Assembly (NCBI RefSeq): GCF_010668395.1
Contig: NZ_WUEY01000024.1
Span: 1 to 64,000 of the forward strand
Length of the DNA: 64,000 nt
Reading direction: 5' to 3'
Source of the DNA: Martinezella lusitana
Lineage (GTDB): Bacteria > Pseudomonadota > Alphaproteobacteria > Rhizobiales > Rhizobiaceae
Shown here: piece by piece, positions 51,683 through 60,058 of the stretch
Position numbering within the stretch: position 1 is the first letter of the stretch
How the letters are laid out: each line of letters begins with the position of its first letter
Notes under the pieces: generated by a model
Told to the model about the DNA's origin: nothing
Seen by the model: the letters and a program-made list of their open reading frames with translations, nothing else
The model's database searches: none
Program-made: the position numbers and the translations under genes

Positions 51683-52456
51683 TCAATCACCATAGAGGTC
51701 GAAAGCAAAGTATTTTGCATTGATCTTGGCATAGGTCCCATCGGCGCGGATATGCTGGATCGCCGTATTGATCTTTGTCCGCAAGTCATCGCTGTTCTTG
51801 CGCAGCGCTATACCCACACCTTCGCCGAGGCAGCCAGGATCTTTCTGTGCCGGACCAAGCAGTTCGTAGTTGGCGCCATCCGGCCCCTTTAGCAGTTGTT
51901 CCTGCGCACCAACGCGATCGGAGAAGACAACATCGACGCGGCCTGCCACCAGATCGTTGAAGGCTTCGAGCTGGCTCGGATAGACCTTCACGCTACTGCC
52001 GGAATAGAACTTTTCAAGGTAGCAAGCCTGGATGGTGCCGCGTTGGACGCCGATCGTCTTGCCCTTCAGGCTCTCCGGATCGACGCCGAGGCCGGAGCCC
52101 TTCCTGGCGCTGAACTGCGAGGGGGTCTGGTAGTATTTCTCGGTGAAGTCGACCTTCTTCTTGCGGTCTGCGGTGATCGTCATCGATGCGGCGATAAGGT
52201 CGAACTTCTTTGCCAGCAGGCCGGGAATGAGTCCGTCCCAGTCTTGCTTCATGAACTCGCAGGTGACTTTCATGTCAGCGCAGATCGCCTTGGCAATATC
52301 GACGTCGAAGCCTGAAAGCGTTCCATCGGGCTCAAGCTGATTGAAGGGCGGATATGCGCCTTCTGTCGCGATGCGAAGCTTTTCCTCCGCCGACGCGGGG
52401 TTGAGTGAGACGGTCGCGGCGAGCACGACCATGAATGTGGCAAGAATTTTTTTCAC
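51683..52456 (-). CDS. polar/basic amino acid ABC transporter substrate-binding protein
   Basis: A 257-residue family 3 binding protein. The signal peptide ends at ASAEEKLRIA, followed by TEGAYPPFNQLEPDGTLSGF and DIAKAICADMKVTCEF, the characteristic lysine/arginine/ornithine-binding protein pattern. SMTITADRKKKVDFTEKYYQ and a C-terminal LGEGVGIALRKNSDDL are in order. I chose the GTG at 52456 (after GAGGGATAAC) because the frame upstream to 52495 has no signal-peptide character. It lies between the permease and deacetylase genes on the same strand. Confidence 0.9.
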   Translation of the reverse strand: MKKILATFMVVLAATVSLNPASAEEKLRIATEGAYPPFNQLEPDGTLSGFDVDIAKAICADMKVTCEFMKQDWDGLIPGLLAKKFDLIAASMTITADRKKKVDFTEKYYQTPSQFSARKGSGLGVDPESLKGKTIGVQRGTIQACYLEKFYSGSSVKVYPSQLEAFNDLVAGRVDVVFSDRVGAQEQLLKGPDGANYELLGPAQKDPGCLGEGVGIALRKNSDDLRTKINTAIQHIRADGTYAKINAKYFAFDLYGD

Positions 52457-52587
52457 GTTATCCCTCTGAAATGCCGGTTTTCTTGATGGTGGCACTGATT
52501 GTGCAGGGAAACTCTATCGGCGGGCGGCTGCTAGGCGATGCTGAATTCTAAAACCAATGTTTGATGACGAGTTCAGCATGAAAGGCT

Positions 52588-53325
52588 CTAGCTTGTCGTA
52601 CATGGCCGGAGATGATGGTTGAGCCTTGCCTCGAGAAAGGCAAACAGCCGTGCCAAGCCGAAGGTAAGGCAAACGTAGATCACCGCCGCCGTCAAAAAGC
52701 CCTCATAGGCGAGGTAGTACATACCGTTCAGCGTGCGCCCGGCTCCAAGCACGTCGATGATGGTGATGGTCGATGCAACGACGGTTGCCTGCAACGCAAA
52801 AATCAATTCGTTGGAATAGGTGGGCAGCATGATGCGGAAGGCGCGTGGCAGAAGAATGCGCCGCAGCCGTGTCAGCGCCCGCATGCCGCAGGCCTTGGCC
52901 GCTTCTACCTCTCCCGACGGGACAGCACGAATGCCGGCGCAGATGATCTCTGTCACATAGGCGGCGGTGTTTATCGAAAAGGCGATGAAAGCACAGCCCC
53001 AGGCTTCCCGCAGCATGGGCCAGACAGCGCTGTCGCGCACGAAGTCGAGCTCGCCGGCACCGTAGTAGAGCATGTATGTCTGGACCAGCAGCGGCGTGCC
53101 GCGAAAGACATAGGTGTAGCAGAGAATGATCGGGCTCAGCACTGGAACGCGGTAAGCGCGAGCGACGCCGAGGGGCAGGGCGACAATGCCGCCGACAGTA
53201 GCTGTCACAACGAACAGGATCAGCGTATTGAGGAGGCCGCGGGCAAAGAGCTGCCACTGCGACAGGATCAGAACGAAATCGATCGGTGAGCTGTTGCTGC
53301 TGAAGTCGGTGATGGTCTGGAGCAT
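52588..53325 (-). CDS. amino acid ABC transporter permease (HisM class)
   Basis: A 245-residue permease. The EAA loop is present as GIRAVPSGEVEAAKACGMRA, followed by LRRILLPRAFRIMLPTYSNE. About five membrane segments and the length fit the family. ATG 53325 is preceded by GCGAGGTGAACGTC; GTG 53334 would overlap the stop of the next permease gene. It pairs with the other permease upstream. The N-terminus contains ITDFSSNSSPIDFVLIL. Confidence 0.92.
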   Translation of the reverse strand: MLQTITDFSSNSSPIDFVLILSQWQLFARGLLNTLILFVVTATVGGIVALPLGVARAYRVPVLSPIILCYTYVFRGTPLLVQTYMLYYGAGELDFVRDSAVWPMLREAWGCAFIAFSINTAAYVTEIICAGIRAVPSGEVEAAKACGMRALTRLRRILLPRAFRIMLPTYSNELIFALQATVVASTITIIDVLGAGRTLNGMYYLAYEGFLTAAVIYVCLTFGLARLFAFLEARLNHHLRPCTTS

Positions 53326-53330
53326 GACGT

Positions 53331-54023
53331 TCACCTCGCTGCCGGATCAAGGCTGTAGCGGCGGGTCAGTGCGTGAATGACAAAGCCCAAAATCATGGTG
53401 ATGACCAAATAGAGGCACATGGCGACGCCCATAAAGACGAACATGTGTCGGGTCGCCCGCCCTGCCTGAAAGCTGTTGAACACCATGTCCTGCAGACCGA
53501 TGACTGAAACGAGTGCAGTTGTCTTCATCAGGATCTGCCAGTTGTTGCCGATGCCGGGCAGCGCATAGCCGAGGAGCTGTGGCCAGATGATGCGGGTAAA
53601 GAGGCGCCGGCGCGACAGGCCGAAGGCAAGCCCTGCTTCTATCTGGCCTTTGGGGATTGCCAGCGCCGCGCCACGAAAAGTCTCGACCATGTAGCCGCCG
53701 AAGATGACGGCGATCGTCACGATACCTGCTCCGAAGGCGCTGATTTCGACATAGTCCCATAGTCCCGTCGCCGCGCCGAGGTTGTTGAGCAGCATCTGTC
53801 CGCCGAAGTAGAAAAGCAGCATCAGAACGAGATCGGGGATGCCGCGGATGAGCGTGGTGTAAACGGTGACTATTCGTCTGGAGAAGTCATTGCCAGCAAG
53901 GCTGAGGAAGGCTCCGGCAAGCCCGATCAGGAGCGAGCCTGAAAGAGACAGAATGGCAACGCTGATCGTGACGAGCGTGCCGCTCAGAATGAGAGGCAGG
54001 TAGGGTTCGACGAGATCAAGCAT
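53331..54023 (-). CDS. amino acid ABC transporter permease (HisQ class)
   Basis: A 230-residue permease. It opens with MLDLVEPYLPLILSGTLVT, the usual family start. Its EAA loop reads FRGAALAIPKGQIEAGLAFG, followed by FTRIIWPQLLGYALPGIGNN. It forms a heterodimeric channel with the HisM-class permease. ATG 54023 follows the ATPase stop (TGA 54026-54028) by two bases; GTG 54029 is possible. Confidence 0.92.
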   Translation of the reverse strand: MLDLVEPYLPLILSGTLVTISVAILSLSGSLLIGLAGAFLSLAGNDFSRRIVTVYTTLIRGIPDLVLMLLFYFGGQMLLNNLGAATGLWDYVEISAFGAGIVTIAVIFGGYMVETFRGAALAIPKGQIEAGLAFGLSRRRLFTRIIWPQLLGYALPGIGNNWQILMKTTALVSVIGLQDMVFNSFQAGRATRHMFVFMGVAMCLYLVITMILGFVIHALTRRYSLDPAAR

Positions 54024-54025
54024 AC

Positions 54026-54820
54026 TCACGCCCTCGTTCGTGCGAGGAACTTCTGCAGATGCTCCGAGCGAGGGTTGAGCAGGATATCTTCCGGCTTCCC
54101 TTGTTCTTCAAGTAGCCCCTCACGGAGATACATGACTTCGGTCGAGACATCCCGAGCAAAGGCAATCTCGTGGGTCACGACTAGCATAGTGCGGCCTTCG
54201 TCCGCGAGCGCCCGCATGACCTTCAGCACCTCGCCGACAAGCTCGGGATCGAGAGCTGAGGTCGGTTCGTCGAACAGCAACACATCCGGGTTCATGGCAA
54301 GCGCCCGGGCGATGGCGGCGCGCTGTTGCTGCCCGCCGGAGAGATGTGACGGGTAATATGAACGCCGTTCATACATGCCGACCTTGGCGAGCGTTGCGTC
54401 GGCGCGCTCGATCGCTTCCTTGCGCGGGACGCGGAGCACGGAAATCGGCGCTTCGATGACATTTTCCAGAACGGAAAGATGCGGCCAAAGGTTGAAGCTC
54501 TGGAACACCATCGCGAGCCTAGATCGCAACCTCGCAAGCTGCTTTCCGTTTGCAGCCTTCAGCCCGCCGTGGCGATGCGACGTCAGCGCAAGTTCCTCGC
54601 CCCGGACGCGGATGGAACCTAACGACGGACGCTCCAGCAGGTTGATGCAACGGAGAAAAGTGCTTTTTCCGGAGCCGGAAGACCCGATGATCGATATGAC
54701 GTCATGGTCACGCGCTGTCAGTGATATGCCCTTCAGAACCTCGATATGGCCGAAGCTCTTGTGAATGCCGTCAATCTTCAAGGCCTCCGCGGCCCCGCCA
54801 ACCGGATATGTCGTCATCAT
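54026..54820 (-). CDS. amino acid ABC transporter ATP-binding protein (HisP/OccP class)
   Basis: A 264-residue ATPase. Walker A GSSGSGKST, Q-loop VFQSFNLWPH, signature LSGGQQQRAAIARAL, Walker B LLFDEPTSALDPELV and VTHEIAFA are all visible. The HRHGGLKAANGKQL insert is typical of the arginine/octopine/histidine subgroup. ATG 54820 follows GAGGGA; a second ATG is at 54817. The open frame upstream to 55081 is antisense to the FAD dehydrogenase region and not part of the gene. It is the first gene of the importer set. Confidence 0.92.
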   Translation of the reverse strand: MMTTYPVGGAAEALKIDGIHKSFGHIEVLKGISLTARDHDVISIIGSSGSGKSTFLRCINLLERPSLGSIRVRGEELALTSHRHGGLKAANGKQLARLRSRLAMVFQSFNLWPHLSVLENVIEAPISVLRVPRKEAIERADATLAKVGMYERRSYYPSHLSGGQQQRAAIARALAMNPDVLLFDEPTSALDPELVGEVLKVMRALADEGRTMLVVTHEIAFARDVSTEVMYLREGLLEEQGKPEDILLNPRSEHLQKFLARTRA

Positions 54821-54912
54821 TCCCTCTATGTTTGTTTTGTTCCGTCTTAGCTGCCGGAGAGGGGAGGCGGGTTTTCGATGCTTCAAACAACGGTTTGAGC
54901 TGGGCGCGCCGC

Positions 54913-56271
54913 TTAGTCTAGACGCGACCGGTACTGGATGTGAGGGTTGAGAATGCCGTTCGGATCGAAGGTCTTTCGCACCGCGTTCATCACTGCAATC
55001 TCTTCTTCCGACCGCGATCGCCAGAGATGCTCCGCCTTCTCTAGGCCTATTCCGTGTTCGGCGGAGACGGAACTCGGCCAATAGACGGAAAGCGTCTCGT
55101 AAACGCAGGCTTCGATGATTTCGTCGGCATGATCAATGCTGTTATCGTGCGCGATCATGAAGTGGACATTGCCATCCGCAAGGTGGCCGAAATAATAAGA
55201 GATCGCTTCAGGCAGTCTTCGGCTTAGTGCGTCCTCTACCCCCGCGACGTAAGTGGAATAATCCTGAGGCCGCATGCTGACGTCGAATGACAGTACTGTC
55301 GGGTGGCTTGCCTCGATATATTCGGAGCCATCACGGATCGACCAGAACGCCTCCTGCTGCGCCTGCGAGCTTGCGAGTGCGCTGTCCGGAATGAAATCAA
55401 TACCTTCCAGTGCACCCAGGACGAGGTCTTCTGCTGAAGGGCCGTTCCCGGCACCTTCGACCTGTGCGAGTATGTAGAGCGGATGATGATCTGCCAGCGG
55501 CAACGGCGAGCCCCTGAGGGCGAGGGCACCTGCCGTCTTGAAATAACGGTTCCACATAATCTCCATGGCGAGAAGCGAGACACCGCATTTCAGCTCCAGC
55601 ACGCTCATCACGGCAAGCGCATCATCGAGGCTGTCGAGAGCAAGCAGAACGCTTGCAGTATCGACTGATGGACGGCTGAGTTTCAGAACTGCCTTGGTGA
55701 TGATGCCCAGCGAGCCCTCGGAGCCGATGAAAAGCTGCTTCAGGTCGTATCCAGTATTGTTCTTGACGAGACCGCCCAGGTCGGAGAGCACACGACCGTC
55801 GGCCAGAACCGCTTCGAGACCGGCGATATTCGCGCGCGTCATCCCAAAGCGCAGCACGGAATTGCCGCCGGCATTGGTCGCGATGTTGCCGCCGATCGAA
55901 CAGCTGCCCCGAGCACCGAAATTGACGCCGTAGCGAAGGTCGTGCCGCTCGGCAAAGCGGTGAACCTCTTCGAGCTTAATCCCGGCTCCGACGGTCACCT
56001 GCCTACGCAATGGGTCGAAATCCAGGACACCGTTCAGGCGTTCGGTCGAGATTCCGACGACGTTGCCGAAAAGCTCCGTGCCGCGGACCAGTCCAGTCAG
56101 CCCGCCTAGAGTGACCACAGGAATGGAGTGTCGATTTGCGAATGCAAGGCAACCCGAGACTTCATCAGTCGTGCCGGGCCGGACGACAAGACGTGGTCCA
56201 TCCGGGCTCGACAGCACATGGGCTGCGCCGACGATTGCCTCAAGCGCCGGTCTGATCTCCTCGATCGTCAT
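54913..56271 (-). CDS. FAD-binding 2-hydroxyacid dehydrogenase (FAD_binding_4 family)
   Basis: A 452-residue flavoenzyme related to D-lactate, glycolate oxidase GlcD and D-2-hydroxyglutarate dehydrogenases. The PCMH-type FAD domain includes VTLGGLTGLVRGTELFGNVV, IGGNIATNAGGNSVLRFGMT and NNTGYDLKQLFIGSEGSLGI. The C-terminal cap has GHLADGNVHFMIAHDN and SAEHGIGLEKAEHL with the conserved histidines and glutamate that bind the hydroxyacid and metal. It overlaps the following ThDP enzyme start (ATGA-type, 56268-56271), so they are coupled. Its likely role is oxidation of a D-2-hydroxyacid intermediate. Confidence 0.9.
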   Translation of the reverse strand: MTIEEIRPALEAIVGAAHVLSSPDGPRLVVRPGTTDEVSGCLAFANRHSIPVVTLGGLTGLVRGTELFGNVVGISTERLNGVLDFDPLRRQVTVGAGIKLEEVHRFAERHDLRYGVNFGARGSCSIGGNIATNAGGNSVLRFGMTRANIAGLEAVLADGRVLSDLGGLVKNNTGYDLKQLFIGSEGSLGIITKAVLKLSRPSVDTASVLLALDSLDDALAVMSVLELKCGVSLLAMEIMWNRYFKTAGALALRGSPLPLADHHPLYILAQVEGAGNGPSAEDLVLGALEGIDFIPDSALASSQAQQEAFWSIRDGSEYIEASHPTVLSFDVSMRPQDYSTYVAGVEDALSRRLPEAISYYFGHLADGNVHFMIAHDNSIDHADEIIEACVYETLSVYWPSSVSAEHGIGLEKAEHLWRSRSEEEIAVMNAVRKTFDPNGILNPHIQYRSRLD

Positions 56272-57911
56272 CTCGCTGCAAGGTCCGCAAAGATTTCTGC
56301 ATCGCTGTCGATCTGAAGGATGGTTGGCCGGTCTCTAGTAAACGAAGCCTCAAGCTCTTCGCCGAACTGCGCCATGGTTTCGATCAGCACCGCGCAGCAG
56401 CCAAACCCGCGGGCGATTGTCAGGAAATCGGGTGTGTAGAGATCGACCCCGATCGTCGGGATGCCGGATGCGATCATCGTGTCGCGAATCTCGCCATAGG
56501 CTCTGTTGTTCCAAACGATGATCGGCAAGGGGAGTTGGTTCTCGACGGCCGTGGTCAGCTCCTCGATCGAGTAGAGAAAGCTGCCGTCGCCAACGATCGC
56601 AAGTACCTGGCGATCCGGGCGACCGATCTTGGCGCCGACCGCTGCCGGCATGGCGCTGCCAAGCGTTCCATAGCCGTTGGGAAAGAGCCAGGTGCCTGGT
56701 GTCCCGGACGGATAATAGTGATTTCCCGTGTAGGCAAGCTGGGTGGAATCAGCGCAGATGATCGCATCGGGCTTCAAGGTCTCGGCGATCTTGTCGAGCA
56801 CCAGCTTATGCTTGGGCGATTCGATGGACCAGCCCGCATCTGCAGCGATATCGGATTTCAGCTTGGCGACTCGATCTTCAGCTGCTTTTGACGACAAGGC
56901 TTGCGGACAGGCAGCGAGAATGGCTTCGAGCGCCAGGCCGGCATCGGAGAGAAGTGCGATCGTCGGAAGGTAGTTCATCGTCAGTTGCTTCGGATCAATG
57001 TCGATGCGTATCAGCTTCCCGCCGATTGCATAACTCCTGCAGGTGTAGAGCAGATCGGTCTCGCCGAGTTCGGTGCCGACGGCAAGAACCACATCTGCCA
57101 TAGCGATTGCCTGGGCTGTCGCTTCGAAGGGCAGGGCGGAGCCAAGCGACAGCGGGTCGCCTTCAGGGAGGATTCCCTTGCCGGTATTCGTGGTCACGAC
57201 AGGAATGCCGAGCCGGCGCGCCAATTGCTGCACCTTGTCGCTGGCAAAGCGCGCGCCACCGCCGGCAATAATCAGCGGTCGTTTGGCTTCAACCAGCATC
57301 TTCGCCACCTCGGCGATGGCCGTCGGCTGCGGACCCGGCCGAAACACGGACGGCTTGCTCCCTGAGGGTATCGGCGCCGCCGAAGCGAGAAGATCGCGGG
57401 GCACTTCGATCAGCGACGGGCGGTGCCGGCCGATATCGATCAGCGACATCGCGCGGTGGAAGATTTCCTCGATATTCGCTGCATGGAGAAGGGTATGCGA
57501 GAAAGCCGCGATTTGCTCTTGTACCGCCGACTGCGATCTCGTCTCATGCAGCGCGCCGCGCCCGACGCCGATCTCCGCGACGAGATTGTTTGCCGCAATC
57601 ACCAGCATCGGTATCGAGTCCGCGTAAGCCTCCGCAATCCCCGTCGAAGCGTTGAGTACGCCCGGGCCGGTGATCAGCATGCAGGCTGCCGGTTTGCCGG
57701 TCGCGAAAGCGTAGCCATAGGCCATGAACGCAGCACCCTGCTCATGCCGTGGGGTCACATGGCGGATCTTGCGATCCGGGAGCGAACGGTAGAAGTCGAC
57801 CGTATGGACGCCGGGGATGGAGAAGATGGTATCTACCTTATAGGTCTCCATCAGCCGAAGTATGGCGTCGGCAACAGTGGTGGTCTTTTCGGTGTCGATC
57901 GCAGTGCTCAT
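56268..57911 (-). CDS. thiamine diphosphate-dependent enzyme, acetolactate synthase-like
   Basis: A 547-residue ThDP enzyme of the POX/AHAS group. The N-terminal Pyr domain has the catalytic glutamate in RHEQGAAFMAYGYA, and GPGVLNASTGIAEAYADSIP. The middle domain and the C-terminal PP domain follow, with GDGSFLYSIEELTTAVENQL and, about 30 residues later, the ThDP-Mg asparagine in WNNRAYGEI. AHAS small subunit is absent and catalytic FAD-binding details differ, so acetolactate synthesis is not certain; oxalyl-CoA-type or 2-ketoacid decarboxylase activity is equally possible. Coupled to the FAD dehydrogenase and the M20 gene by 4-bp overlaps. Confidence 0.88.
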   Translation of the reverse strand: MSTAIDTEKTTTVADAILRLMETYKVDTIFSIPGVHTVDFYRSLPDRKIRHVTPRHEQGAAFMAYGYAFATGKPAACMLITGPGVLNASTGIAEAYADSIPMLVIAANNLVAEIGVGRGALHETRSQSAVQEQIAAFSHTLLHAANIEEIFHRAMSLIDIGRHRPSLIEVPRDLLASAAPIPSGSKPSVFRPGPQPTAIAEVAKMLVEAKRPLIIAGGGARFASDKVQQLARRLGIPVVTTNTGKGILPEGDPLSLGSALPFEATAQAIAMADVVLAVGTELGETDLLYTCRSYAIGGKLIRIDIDPKQLTMNYLPTIALLSDAGLALEAILAACPQALSSKAAEDRVAKLKSDIAADAGWSIESPKHKLVLDKIAETLKPDAIICADSTQLAYTGNHYYPSGTPGTWLFPNGYGTLGSAMPAAVGAKIGRPDRQVLAIVGDGSFLYSIEELTTAVENQLPLPIIVWNNRAYGEIRDTMIASGIPTIGVDLYTPDFLTIARGFGCCAVLIETMAQFGEELEASFTRDRPTILQIDSDAEIFADLAAR

Positions 57912-59101
57912 TTCACGTCACCACCTTTCGTGACGGCAAGCAGGGCGCGCGCGATCTTCCGCGTCGCGTTGACGATATCGGCGGTGCCGATATGCTCCTC
58001 GGGCGTATGGGCCCATTTTTCGTCACCCGGCCCAAGGCCGATCGTGGGTATGCGGCCTTCGTTCATGAAGGTTCCGTTAACGCCGAAACGCCAGGCGGCG
58101 ATCGTCGGGGTGACACCATCGACATCTTCGGCGGCAAGGATCGCCGCCTGGGTGACAGGGCTATCCTCGGGCGTGTACATCAATGGGTAGTGGTTGATCA
58201 GCGCCACGCTCCATTCCGCGTCGTTGGTGTTCGTCGCTCGAAGAATACCCTCGATCTCGCTCTGGCAGATCGTCGGGCTTTCACCGCGGACGTAACGACG
58301 ATCGACGCGCATGGTCACGAGGTCGGGCACGACGGCAGTGCCGTTGTCCGGCGACGAATGCATGCCGGTAATCGTGACCGTGGCAGGCCCGAGCAGATCA
58401 TCCTGGCGTAGGCCGCCGGCATAGGACTGCAGTCTATCGATGAAGGCGGTTGAGAGATAGATGGCATTGGTGCCGTCCGACGGTTCGGAGGCATGTGAGG
58501 TACGGCCGAAAAACTTCACCTCGAACTCCAGCTTGCCGCGATGGCCAAGATAGACTTGGCCTTTGGTGGACTCGACCGAAATCCCGAAATCGGCTCGCAG
58601 GCCGCGTTCGATGACGGACTTTACTCCGTTTGGCGAATCCGTTTCCTCCTCGACATCGGCGACCATGATCACATCGCCGCCCGGTTTCAGACCGGCGCGT
58701 TTCAGAGCGCCTATGGCATGGACTGCGGCGACGACATTGCATTTCATGTCGCAGGAGCCTCGACCGAATATCGCCATTCCGCTTTCGCCCCAACGGGAGG
58801 AATCGACGAGTTCGCCCGAGAAGGGTTGCTGCATCGCGCCGACAGGTACATGGTCGATATGGCCGTTGACCATGACCGACGGACCGCTGCCGTCGCCGAA
58901 CACTGTTCCGATGACATTGCCGTTGGCGTCGATCTCGACTGTGTCGAAATCCTGTGCGCGCATCTGGCTGGCGACGAAATGCGCGACCTCTGCCTCGTCG
59001 CCGGTCAAACTCTCGATCTGCACGACTTTCTGGCAAGCTGCGATCAAGTCGGGGTGGTTGATGGCCTCGTCGATTGCGGCTCCCGCAGTATTCTTCAGCA
59101 T
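57908..59101 (-). CDS. M20-family deacylase (ArgE/DapE-like)
   Basis: A 397-residue di-zinc hydrolase. GHIDHVPVG (His, Asp), GRGSCDMKCNVVAA (second Asp), DVEEETDSPNG (Glu pair) and a histidine near the end (EKWAHTPEEH) trace the metal site. Its ATG at 59101 follows GAGGAAGCTTGC; the frame open to 59143 lacks a ribosome site. It is the first gene of a unit with the ThDP and FAD enzymes (4-bp overlap with the next). A TTGTC-N7-GACAA palindrome sits 17 bases upstream and the GntR regulator gene follows, divergent in order. The substrate is likely an N-acyl or carbamoyl amino acid. Confidence 0.87.
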   Translation of the reverse strand: MLKNTAGAAIDEAINHPDLIAACQKVVQIESLTGDEAEVAHFVASQMRAQDFDTVEIDANGNVIGTVFGDGSGPSVMVNGHIDHVPVGAMQQPFSGELVDSSRWGESGMAIFGRGSCDMKCNVVAAVHAIGALKRAGLKPGGDVIMVADVEEETDSPNGVKSVIERGLRADFGISVESTKGQVYLGHRGKLEFEVKFFGRTSHASEPSDGTNAIYLSTAFIDRLQSYAGGLRQDDLLGPATVTITGMHSSPDNGTAVVPDLVTMRVDRRYVRGESPTICQSEIEGILRATNTNDAEWSVALINHYPLMYTPEDSPVTQAAILAAEDVDGVTPTIAAWRFGVNGTFMNEGRIPTIGLGPGDEKWAHTPEEHIGTADIVNATRKIARALLAVTKGGDVK

Positions 59102-59117
59102 GCAAGCTTCCTCAAAT

Positions 59118-59134
59118 TTGTCTACTGTCGACAA
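59118..59134. promoter_or_regulatory. candidate GntR/FCD operator, TTGTC-N7-GACAA
   Basis: TTGTC (59118-59122) and GACAA (59130-59134), perfect 5-bp arms with a 7-base spacer. Spacing and location 17 bases upstream of the M20/ThDP/FAD operon fit a GntR/FCD site. The adjacent regulator gene at 59251-59922 is the obvious candidate. No second copy was found at the regulator's own start. Confidence 0.4.
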
Positions 59135-59250
59135 TGAAGGCAACGAAATTGTCCGGTTGCCGGTTTATGGTCCTGTGATCCCAGGCGAAAGCGCTGAGCG
59201 CCAAACGGTGGGTTGAGATTTCCCGTATGCCCTGAGCCGGAAATCCGGCG

Positions 59251-59922
59251 TCAGGATTGCGAGAAGGCGTCCAATGAGGACATAATATGTCTGGTCAGCG
59301 CTTCTGCGGCGTTGTCGGCATTACCGCTTTCGATTGCCGCGACCAACGGCTCATGCTCGAGCGCGACGTCAAGCAGATTGCCATAGGCAGCGTTGTCGAT
59401 GGTCAATGCAAGCCGCATATGGTCGAAAAGCAAACCGGCGATCTTCTCGATGTACGGATTTCCAGCCATGCGCCAGAGGGCTTCATGGAAGTCCAACTCC
59501 GCCTCGACGACGCCGGCCAGGTCGCCTGCGGCGGCGCGGTCCGCCATGACTTGAATGAGGCTGCGCAGCTCCTTCAAGTCATCTTTCGAATGCTTTTTGG
59601 TCACCGCCTGGATGGCGAGCGCCTCGATCGAGTTGCGAACGGCATAGAGCTCATGAATCTTCTCCGGGCTCATGCTGATGACCGACGGACCGAAATGCGT
59701 TCGATTCTCCAGCAGCCCACCCTCCATCAGGCGGTTGACGGCCTCGCGCACCGGAGCCCGACTAATGCCAAGAGATCGCGCGATGGTAGCCTCGACCAAC
59801 CGTTCACCCTGCGGAATCTGGCCGGACAGAATTCGGCTGCGCAGGTCAAGATAAACCTGGTTGGCGACGGAATTCCTCTGGATCACCGGTGCCTGTATCT
59901 CGTCCTGCTTGAGGGATGCCAT
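59251..59922 (-). CDS. GntR-family (FCD subgroup) transcriptional regulator
   Basis: A 223-residue regulator. Winged helix: LRSRILSGQIPQGERLVEAT, IARSLGISRAPVREAVNRLM. FCD domain with AVRNSIEALAIQAVTKKHS (metal-binding region), FHEALWRMAGNPYIEKIAGL and later HEPLVAAIESGNADNAAEAL, the acid and histidine positions of the family. ATG 59922 begins MASLKQDEIQAP; the open frame to 59994 lacks a clear ribosome site. It lies between the M20/ThDP/FAD operon and the aminotransferase operon on the same strand, and is a candidate repressor of the former via the TTGTC-N7-GACAA site. Confidence 0.9.
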   Translation of the reverse strand: MASLKQDEIQAPVIQRNSVANQVYLDLRSRILSGQIPQGERLVEATIARSLGISRAPVREAVNRLMEGGLLENRTHFGPSVISMSPEKIHELYAVRNSIEALAIQAVTKKHSKDDLKELRSLIQVMADRAAAGDLAGVVEAELDFHEALWRMAGNPYIEKIAGLLFDHMRLALTIDNAAYGNLLDVALEHEPLVAAIESGNADNAAEALTRHIMSSLDAFSQS

Positions 59923-60058
59923 GAAATCGCTCCTTACAACCAATAGGTACCCAGAGGGAGCCCATCGGCCAATCCATTCAAATGAGCACGACATTTTACC
60001 GCAAAAGCTACAAATTCAAGCGCTTGTCGGCTGTCGTACAGGTTTTCCACCGCCGGCG

